Below, piece after piece: positions 1 to 4,273 of a stretch of DNA of 6,495 nucleotides. Every line of letters starts with the position of its first letter. The stretch's first letter is position 1. The stretch covers positions 1 to 6,495 of the forward strand of contig DASYKE010000138.1 in the NCBI GenBank assembly GCA_035995725.1, written 5' to 3'. A program made the translations under genes and the position numbers. The stretch comes from JAQGLW01 sp035995725. Lineage in GTDB: Bacteria; Pseudomonadota; Gammaproteobacteria; Burkholderiales; Burkholderiaceae_D. The notes beneath the pieces were generated by a model. That model saw only the letters and a list, made by a program, of their open reading frames with translations. It was not told the DNA's origin and searched no databases.

Positions 1-2
1 GC

Positions 3-170
3 ACGGAAACTTGGCAGGCAAGTCTTGAAAGGTATGCCAACGCTTTTCTCAGGAACATGGTTTATGCCACACAACGATCAACGGGAAGCCAGGATTCTGA
101 TCCGCATAACTGGCGGGACGAGCGAAAATGCAGCAGCGCGCGCACCAGCGCGGCGCCTGGTGCTGCTTGA
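3..170 (+). CDS. Possible 3' end of an unidentified gene, truncated by the window edge
   Basis: This frame is open from the left edge and ends in TGA after 55 codons. The visible part begins with a plausible amphipathic helix (ETWQASLERYANAFLRNMV) and then becomes polar, with a low-complexity Ala/Ser/Arg tail, as is common at protein C-termini. I do not recognise a family. A second plus frame is also open from the edge to 231, but its last third reads as Arg/Lys-rich noise. I therefore prefer this frame only weakly. The segment at 142-163 can form a 7-bp GC-rich hairpin inside the reading frame, with no T-run after it. The gene, if real, would run in the same direction as the binding-protein gene, about 290 bases upstream of it. 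Confidence 0.3.
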   Translation, partial: TETWQASLERYANAFLRNMVYATQRSTGSQDSDPHNWRDERKCSSARTSAAPGAA

Positions 171-284
171 TGCTTCAATAAGAAAGAAGAGATGTCCAGG
201 ACGGGCTGGAGCGGTGCAGGAATATATTTAGTTGGCTTACCTCGCCAGATCAACCGTATTCTCAGTGTGTGATGACATTTTGTT

Positions 285-303
285 CACAAACTTAGTGTTT
301 GTG
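285..303. repeat. Palindrome with 7-bp arms, CACAAAC/GTTTGTG
   Basis: The perfect 7-bp arms CACAAAC (285-291) and GTTTGTG (297-303) are separated by 5 bases. No T-run follows on either strand, so it does not look like an intrinsic terminator. Its place far upstream of the binding-protein gene makes a protein-binding site possible, but that is inference. Confidence 0.45.
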
Positions 304-375
304 GATTTGTTGCTTATATACAATATTTAATACGAGAAATGTTGTTTCAATGCATTTTATTTTGTGCAAGCACGG

Positions 376-397
376 ATATGCCATAAATATGGCATAT
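376..397. promoter_or_regulatory. 22-bp palindrome, candidate operator of the binding-protein gene
   Basis: ATATGCCATA (376-385) and TATGGCATAT (388-397) are perfect 10-bp arms with only AA between them. The palindrome overlaps a -10-like TATGAT at 395-400 and lies about 63 bases before the start codon. Its size, symmetry and position fit a dimeric regulator's operator better than an RNA hairpin, because a 2-base loop is too tight to close without losing pairs. The binding protein involved is unknown. Confidence 0.5.
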
Positions 398-460
398 GAT
401 TTCCAGGCAGAAAGTGCAAGTTAATAGCCAGCGAAAAACGAACTTTTACCGGAGCAAGAC

Positions 461-1588
461 ATGAATTTAAATCTATCCAGTACGGTAGGAAAGACAGTTA
501 TAGCTTGGGTGCTGGCTATCGCCATGCCTCTTGTCCATGCAGAAATCGTGATCGGGCAGTCCGCGTCGCTTACCGGCGCAACGGCATCTCAAGGCAAGGA
601 CTTTCGAGATGGCGCATTGGCCTATTTTTCCAAGATCAATGCCAAAGGCGGTATAAACGGGGAGAAGATTCGCCTGGAAACGCTGGACGATGGCGGCAAG
701 GTCGAAGCAACCAAAACAAACAGCGACAAACTTGTCCAATCCAAAGATACCTTATTACTGTTCGGCTATACCGGGCGAAATTCGGTGGTGGCAGGCATAG
801 AGATCGCCGAAAAATCGCGCATAGCGTTCGTCGCACCTTTCACCGGAGGGGGACAGGCTTATGAACCTTCCTACGGTGTGTTCACGATTCGCGCCAGCTA
901 CGAGGATGAGATCAGGACGCTGGTGAAGCAATTGGCCCCGCTTGGAATTACCAAGATCGGGCTGGTCTATTTTTCGGACGATAAGGCTATGACCAATAAA
1001 AAAGCTTTCGAGCAAGCCATGTCGGCAATCGGGAAAAAACCATCAGTGATGACAGGGATTGACCGGGAGGGAAAAACGGTGAACGAAGTAGTATCGACAA
1101 TCGCGAAAACCGATACCGATGCCGTCATCGTTATAGCGCAAAACAAGATTCTGGTCGATCTTACGAAAGGGTTGCGTGCAGCCGGAAGCAAAGCAAAAAC
1201 TGTAACCGCATCCTTCGCCAACGGGAGCGATCTGGGGAAAGAATTGGGGCGCGAAGGGATGGGCATGATGCAGTCCCAGGTGGTGCCTCTTAAAAAGGAT
1301 GTGGCGCTTGTCAATGAATTCCACAAGGATCTCAAGGCATTTCGCTCTGATCTTGTCCCATCCTTTGTTTCCCAGGAGGGCTATATTGCTGCGCGTGTTG
1401 TAGTGGAAGCGTTGCGGAAAATGAACAAGAACGCTGCAAACCGTCGCGGCGAGTTTGTCCGCGCGATGGAGTCGCTCAACGAGCTAAACATTTCCGGCTA
1501 TTCACTGAAGTTCAGCCCGACCGACCACAATGGATCGTCCTACGTTGAACTGACGATGCTCCGGGCGGACGGCTCATTCGCCAGATAA
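461..1588 (+). CDS. Periplasmic substrate-binding protein of an ABC transporter, branched-chain amino acid (LivJ-like, Peripla_BP_6) type
   Basis: The 375-residue protein has a signal peptide: a Lys at position 11, a hydrophobic core at 12-25, and a probable cleavage after HA at 26-27. The mature part has the type I periplasmic binding fold throughout (about 28-365). The family opening IVIGQSASLTGATASQG is followed by the GGINGEKI segment near 62-69 and by hydrophobic strands of both lobes, such as KIGLVYF and AVIVIA. Length is normal for the family, which binds amino acids, amides, urea or aromatic acids. The ligand cannot be read from the sequence. The ATG is supported by GGAG 6 bases upstream and by the signal peptide. 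No permease or ATPase gene lies nearby, so it may serve a transporter encoded elsewhere or a sensor. A terminator follows at 1662-1693. Confidence 0.9.
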   Translation: MNLNLSSTVGKTVIAWVLAIAMPLVHAEIVIGQSASLTGATASQGKDFRDGALAYFSKINAKGGINGEKIRLETLDDGGKVEATKTNSDKLVQSKDTLLLFGYTGRNSVVAGIEIAEKSRIAFVAPFTGGGQAYEPSYGVFTIRASYEDEIRTLVKQLAPLGITKIGLVYFSDDKAMTNKKAFEQAMSAIGKKPSVMTGIDREGKTVNEVVSTIAKTDTDAVIVIAQNKILVDLTKGLRAAGSKAKTVTASFANGSDLGKELGREGMGMMQSQVVPLKKDVALVNEFHKDLKAFRSDLVPSFVSQEGYIAARVVVEALRKMNKNAANRRGEFVRAMESLNELNISGYSLKFSPTDHNGSSYVELTMLRADGSFAR

Positions 1589-1623
1589 ATATACGCCATC
1601 GCGCGTTACTGCCTTACGCCACT

Positions 1624-1653
1624 TTGTCTCCGACCACGTTCGGAAGGAGACAA
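1624..1653 (+). other. Stem-loop in the 3' untranslated region of the binding-protein gene
   Basis: TTGTCTCC (1624-1631) and GGAGACAA (1646-1653) are perfect 8-bp arms around a 14-base loop, which may pair further (GA with TC). There is no T-run after it. It precedes the terminator hairpin by 8 bases, so the transcript would end in two adjacent hairpins. An RNA-stabilising role is inference. Confidence 0.5.
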
Positions 1654-1661
1654 TTTGCATC

Positions 1662-1693
1662 AAAGTCTGTTGCCCGTGGCCGCAGACTTTTTT
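1662..1693 (+). terminator. Intrinsic terminator of the binding-protein gene
   Basis: The arms AAAGTCTG (1662-1669) and CAGACTTT (1683-1690) pair perfectly. A further T-G pair and an inner GCC/GGC pairing extend the stem. The descending arm runs straight into six consecutive T (1688-1693). This is a textbook Rho-independent terminator for plus-strand transcription, about 75 bases after the stop codon. On the minus strand the tail is only TTTGATG, so it should work poorly in that direction. Confidence 0.85.
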
Positions 1694-1745
1694 GTTACCC
1701 GCGCTTGAACACACACCTGCCCTCGTCGCAAGCTCCGCGAGAAAC

Positions 1746-1784
1746 GGATCGAGATAATTGCCCTCTTTACAAAAGGGCGGATCC
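1746..1784 (-). terminator. Composite stem-loop after the small membrane protein gene, weak terminator candidate
   Basis: Nested inverted repeats lie just beyond the stop codon of the minus-strand small gene. An outer pair GGATC/GATCC (1746-1750 and 1780-1784) encloses an inner pair GCCCT/AGGGC (1760-1764 and 1774-1778). No U-run follows on the minus strand, so this would be at best a weak or Rho-assisted 3' end. Confidence 0.25.
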
Positions 1785-1794
1785 ACAAGACCCC

Positions 1795-1929
1795 TTAATT
1801 CCGGTTGAACGGACCCTCAACGAGGACAGCGTTGTGTTTCCGGGCCTTCATTACAAGGACACGGAATGCGGTAGCAATATAAACCGCTGCTCCTAATGCA
1901 ATCGGTAGTGCGTCGGACAGAAGAGACAT
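1795..1929 (-). CDS. Small single-span membrane protein, 44 residues, unknown function
   Basis: I do not recognise the family. The frame runs from an ATG at 1929 to a TAA ending at 1795. It is preceded by a purine-rich ribosome binding site, AAGGAAAG, with AGG 8 bases before the ATG; this is one of the best in the window. The protein starts MSLLSDALPIALGAAVYIA. It has one hydrophobic stretch (about 7-27), then a basic patch (Lys28, Arg30, Lys31, His32) and a polar tail ending FNRN. By the positive-inside rule the C-terminus should be cytoplasmic. It lies about 205 bases downstream of the CzcE-like gene on the same strand, and the segment between them is full of inverted repeats, so it may share that transcript or have its own structured leader. 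A chance frame cannot be excluded, but the ribosome site and membrane pattern argue for a real gene. Confidence 0.6.
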   Translation of the reverse strand: MSLLSDALPIALGAAVYIATAFRVLVMKARKHNAVLVEGPFNRN

Positions 1930-2006
1930 GACGCTTTCCTTTCCAATAAATTGATGCTTGTCGGCTACGGCGCAGGAATCAGCAATTGTTCAGCCAAGCC
2001 TGGTCT

Positions 2007-2060
2007 CTCTAGCGGTGCGTCCAGTAGACTGTTTGCTGAATGCTGAACGCAACGCTAGAG
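2007..2060 (-). other. Long imperfect stem-loop, possible structured RNA or leader
   Basis: Read on the minus strand, CTCTAGCG (2060-2053) pairs with CGCTAGAG (2014-2007). After one mismatched pair, TGCGTTCAG (2051-2043) pairs with CTGGACGCA (2024-2016). That makes 17 pairs in total around an 18-base loop. One position is a G-U wobble on the minus-strand RNA but a C-A mismatch on the plus strand, which favours a minus-strand transcript. The element ends 77 bases before the start codon of the small membrane protein. Confidence 0.55.
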
Positions 2061-2080
2061 TGTTCGCTGCGGAACACTCT
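2057..2080 (-). other. 9-bp stem-loop overlapping the longer one
   Basis: AGAGTGTTC (2057-2065) and GAACACTCT (2072-2080) are perfect 9-bp arms with a 6-base loop. An alternative register adds CTAG/CTAG (2055-2058 with 2081-2084) at the cost of a 2-base bulge. The 4 bases 2057-2060 are also needed by the longer stem-loop at 2007-2060, so the two cannot both form completely. No U-run follows on the minus strand. Confidence 0.55.
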
Positions 2081-2133
2081 CTAGTCACAACTCTCCGCGC
2101 TGGCGGGCTTTTTATTTCCGAACAGACAGAACC

Positions 2134-2466
2134 CTACCCTGCCGATTGCGGATCCGCCGCAACATAGGCCGTCACCGCATGATCAAGTACGCCGGGTGGC
2201 GCGACGTCGTTTAAGTCGAAATCGGAGATATTGCGTGCCACATCGAAATTCCACGCGAATGTTTTATCACCAACGTTGAATTGCACCGTATCGCCTCCTC
2301 GTACGTTTACGTACTTGGTGTTGGGCGTAATCGTTACCGTGTGATGGGCTGCCTCTGCCGGTGCGGGTTCGCCGAAGAGTTCGGTGCCATTCGCTGCAAT
2401 GGCAGGCAAAACCGCCGCAGACGACATTAATGCAACAACGGTGCGAGAAAGTATTTTCGGTTTCAT
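2134..2466 (-). CDS. czcE: CzcE-family periplasmic copper/heavy-metal binding protein
   Basis: The 110-residue protein has a clear signal peptide (basic residues at 2-8, hydrophobic core 9-23, cleavage near AIA at 22-24), leaving a mature protein of about 85 residues. The rest matches what I know of CzcE from Cupriavidus metallidurans: an LFG.PAPAEAA start, the strand VTITPNTKYVNV (44-55), GGDTVQFNVGDKTFAWNFD (57-75), then DFDLN and PPGVLDHAVTAYVA (90-103). CzcE is a soluble periplasmic protein that binds copper and was found beside the czc efflux system. Possible ligands here include His41, His42 and His96. It is somewhat shorter than the 131 residues I recall for the Cupriavidus protein. 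No efflux genes are visible. GGAG lies 6 bases before the ATG. The LysR-type gene is divergent to it. Confidence 0.85.
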   Translation of the reverse strand: MKPKILSRTVVALMSSAAVLPAIAANGTELFGEPAPAEAAHHTVTITPNTKYVNVRGGDTVQFNVGDKTFAWNFDVARNISDFDLNDVAPPGVLDHAVTAYVAADPQSAG

Positions 2467-2849
2467 GGAGTGCTCCAGTCAGGTTGAGGAAACGTGCAGC
2501 CGTCGCGTGGCGCTTGGCTACAGAGTTTGCGCAAAACGGCTATGCTGCATTGCAGTGTAGGTTTTCCGGCGGGCAGAGCAAATTTCGATTGTTCATATCA
2601 GATATGGGTGCGCCGAATTGCGCTGTTGCAAGCAGCTTTTGCATGCGCAAAAGTGAGACGCTGGCGCTATGCACAACGGAGAAACGACTTCGTTGCTTCA
2701 GGTTACCCCAGTCGTCGTGCCCGATGCGCCTTATGCTGCAATGCACTATATTGAACTACAATGCCAGTAACGGCGCATTGCATTACGGAAAGTGCGTTGC
2801 CGGACAGCCGCCTTTCTTATGCGCCTTAACACCGATAGCGAGTACCACC
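2467..2849. promoter_or_regulatory. Divergent czcE/lysR intergenic region with several short palindromes
   Basis: No gene is supported in these 383 bases. Palindromes are TTTGCGCAAA (2526-2535), CTGCA-T-TGCAG (2545-2555), CATATC-A-GATATG (2594-2606) and CTTTTGC-4-GCAAAAG (2636-2653). TGCAATGC (2737-2744) and GCATTGCA (2775-2782) form an 8-bp inverted repeat with 30 bases between the arms. The nonamer TGCGCAAAA occurs twice, at 2528-2536 and 2644-2652. Such density suggests binding sites for one or more regulators, plausibly including the adjacent LysR-type protein. The assignment is inference. Confidence 0.45.
2554..2581 (-). promoter_or_regulatory. Candidate sigma-70 promoter for czcE
   Basis: Read on the minus strand, a -35-like TTGCTC (2581-2576) and a -10-like TACACT (2559-2554) are 16 bases apart. 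Transcription would begin near 2547, giving a leader of about 80 bases. The CTGCA-T-TGCAG palindrome at 2545-2555 overlaps the -10 box and the start site, where a repressor would act. The -35 match is only fair. Confidence 0.3.
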
Positions 2850-3800
2850 ATGAGTTTTCTGAATCTTGATTTGAATCTGTTGCGCGTATTCGACGCAGTG
2901 ATGACCGAACTGAACTTGACGCGAGCAGCGGACCGGTTAGCCACAACGCAGCCGGCGGTTTCCAATGCACTCAGGCGCCTGCGTGACGCGCTTGATGATG
3001 ATCTGTTTATTCGCACGCCCCATGGCGTCAAGCCGACGCCCCGCGCGGAAGATTTACAACCGGCTGTGCGCCTGGCGTTATCGACGCTGGAAGCAGCGAT
3101 CACACCGGAACACGTCGATATGACAGAAACACAGACGACCTTCCGGCTGTCGATGGCGGACTCGACTGCGTCGCTCCTGCTGCCGTCGCTGGTGCGTCAA
3201 ATGAAGCAGAGCGCGCCTAAAATGACGGTGCATATGTTGCCGCTGATGACCCGCGACCCTCGTCCCGCGCTGTTGCGCAGCGACATCGACCTCGCAATCG
3301 GCTCGTTTCCCGGCGTAGTGGCACAGCTGACTTCCGAACAGGACGCTGAATCGCCTATCCAGCATTGCAGGCTGTATATCGGCGAGTATGTCTGCGTGAT
3401 GCGCAAGGACCATCCGCTGGCAAATGCCGAACTGACTGTGGACAGCTATTGCGATGCGGACCATGTGTTTGTGAGCTTTTCTGGCCGGCCGCATGGGCCC
3501 GCCGACGACGTACTGGCAAACATGGGGCGGGAACGCCGCATAGTTCTCACCGTCAATCAGTTCTTTACCGTCGGTCAGATTGTAGAAGGGTCCGACCTGA
3601 TCTCGATCATGCCGCGGCATTCGATCGCATCGACCAGAATGGCCGACGTCCTTGTTACGAAGAAAGTGCCGTTCCCGTTGCCTACGGTGCAGGTAGACAT
3701 GCTTTGGCATGAACGTGATACTGCCAATGCCGCTCACAAATGGTTGCGCAATACATTGCGCGACATAGCAGATGCAGATATGAGGCTTTCAGGCGAGTAG
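2850..3800 (+). CDS. LysR-type transcriptional regulator, NodD/NahR-like group
   Basis: The 316-residue protein has the family's usual length and layout. The N-terminal winged helix-turn-helix covers about 6-65: DLNLLRVFDAV, LTRAADRLATTQPAVSNALR (23-42), then the wing ending LFIRTPHGVKPTPRAEDL. A linker helix leads to the two-lobed effector-binding domain (about 95-300), which opens FRLSMADSTASLLLPSLVRQ. That wording and the later DIDLAIGSFP are typical of the NodD/NahR/LinR branch, whose members often respond to aromatic compounds. The effector here is unknown. The same frame stays open far upstream, but family alignment fixes the start at 2850; the ribosome site is weak. The gene is divergent to czcE and convergent to the feo operon. 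Regulation of czcE is possible but unproven. Confidence 0.88.
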   Translation: MSFLNLDLNLLRVFDAVMTELNLTRAADRLATTQPAVSNALRRLRDALDDDLFIRTPHGVKPTPRAEDLQPAVRLALSTLEAAITPEHVDMTETQTTFRLSMADSTASLLLPSLVRQMKQSAPKMTVHMLPLMTRDPRPALLRSDIDLAIGSFPGVVAQLTSEQDAESPIQHCRLYIGEYVCVMRKDHPLANAELTVDSYCDADHVFVSFSGRPHGPADDVLANMGRERRIVLTVNQFFTVGQIVEGSDLISIMPRHSIASTRMADVLVTKKVPFPLPTVQVDMLWHERDTANAAHKWLRNTLRDIADADMRLSGE

Positions 3801-3859
3801 CAAGCGAAACCGGATGAATGGATCCTTATTCGCTTATGCACTGTTGCGCTGTTCCATTA

Positions 3860-3884
3860 CCGGCCGCACTGCGAGAGCGGCCGG
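3860..3884. terminator. GC-rich hairpin between convergent lysR and feo genes
   Basis: CCGGCCGC (3860-3867) and GCGGCCGG (3877-3884) are perfect 8-bp arms around a 9-base loop. The hairpin lies about 60 bases after the lysR stop and about 100 bases beyond the last feo gene on the other strand. No T-run follows on either side, so it may block exonucleases or pause polymerase rather than act as a classical terminator. A smaller stem, CAACG/CGTTG at 3923-3936, forms a GTAA (GNRA-type) loop on the minus strand. Confidence 0.5.
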
Positions 3885-3982
3885 GGCAAACATCCAGTCA
3901 GCGATTGAATAACCGGGCGCGGCAACGTTACCGTTGTTTGGATCATGTCTTCTGAATGCCGACAAAGACGCACACGACTTCA

Positions 3983-4273
3983 CTATCGTGGACCAGCACG
4001 CGTCAATACTTTCAACGTGGTGGCGGACTGCTTTTCAACTGGGGACGCATCCTTCGAACCACAACCGCCGCATGTACCGCAGCCATCAGCACATGATGAT
4101 GAAACGGTTTGCGTGTCCGGCTCAAATTTACTCGCCACCCTGCCCCATCCAAGCTTCTTCGCGGTACGAGCGATCTGCATCCGCACAGTTTGCTTCACCG
4201 CCTTCGGCATATAGCGTTTTGCCACCACCCAGGCAGCGTAAGCAACAATAATGGCAACGATCCATTCTTGCAT
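3983..4273 (-). CDS. FeoB-associated Cys-rich small membrane protein, third gene of the feo operon
   Basis: The 96-residue protein has one N-terminal membrane span (about 4-18, WIVAIIVAYAAWVVA) and then a basic stretch (Lys19 to Lys40), which should be cytoplasmic. A cluster of four cysteines follows: Cys61, Cys65, Cys68 and Cys71 in the pattern C-x3-C-x2-C-x2-C, rich in Gly. Small proteins of this kind accompany FeoB in many bacteria; the best names are FeoB-associated Cys-rich membrane protein or DUF6587. The cluster could bind iron or an iron-sulfur centre, as the unrelated FeoC does. That is inference. The ATG shares one base with the feoB stop codon (TGATG). A strong AGGAG lies 7 bases before it inside the end of feoB, so translation is probably coupled. 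A GTG one codon upstream is less likely to be used. Confidence 0.8.
   Translation of the reverse strand: MQEWIVAIIVAYAAWVVAKRYMPKAVKQTVRMQIARTAKKLGWGRVASKFEPDTQTVSSSCADGCGTCGGCGSKDASPVEKQSATTLKVLTRAGPR

Larger units (their letters stand above)
171..460 (+). promoter_or_regulatory. AT-rich upstream region of the binding-protein gene
   Basis: There is no convincing gene in these 290 bases. From about 280 onward the sequence is clearly more AT-rich than its surroundings. It holds two palindromes (285-303 and 376-397). The heptamer GTGCAAG occurs twice, at 364-370 and 414-420. TATGAT at 395-400 resembles a -10 box, but no good -35 box sits 16-18 bases upstream. If this promoter is used, it would probably need an activator. 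The ribosome binding site GGAG lies 6 bases before the ATG at 461. Confidence 0.4.

Noticed and set aside
62..253. Minus-strand frame of 63 residues, and the competing plus frame ending at 231
   Set aside because: Neither has a good ribosome site or a protein-like composition across its length. The plus frame ending at 170 looks better and is listed at low confidence.
2007..2084. Integron attC site or tRNA-like fold for the inverted repeats
   Set aside because: The GTTRRRY/RYYYAAC core sites of attC are not present and no cloverleaf could be drawn. No integrase or cassette is nearby.
2095..2116. Plus-strand terminator-like CCGC/GCGG stem followed by CTTTTTATTT
   Set aside because: The stem has only four pairs and there is no supported plus-strand gene upstream for it to end.
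1958..2167. Plus-strand frame of 69 residues through the hairpin region
   Set aside because: It crosses both stem-loops, runs into the end of czcE, and has no ribosome site.
2361..2849. Upstream extension of the LysR-type reading frame by about 163 codons
   Set aside because: The extension runs antisense through the start of czcE, has no recognisable domain, and the family N-terminus aligns from the ATG at 2850.
3078..3737. 219-residue minus-strand frame opposite the LysR-type gene
   Set aside because: It is a shadow of a well-supported gene, with composition typical of antisense translation.
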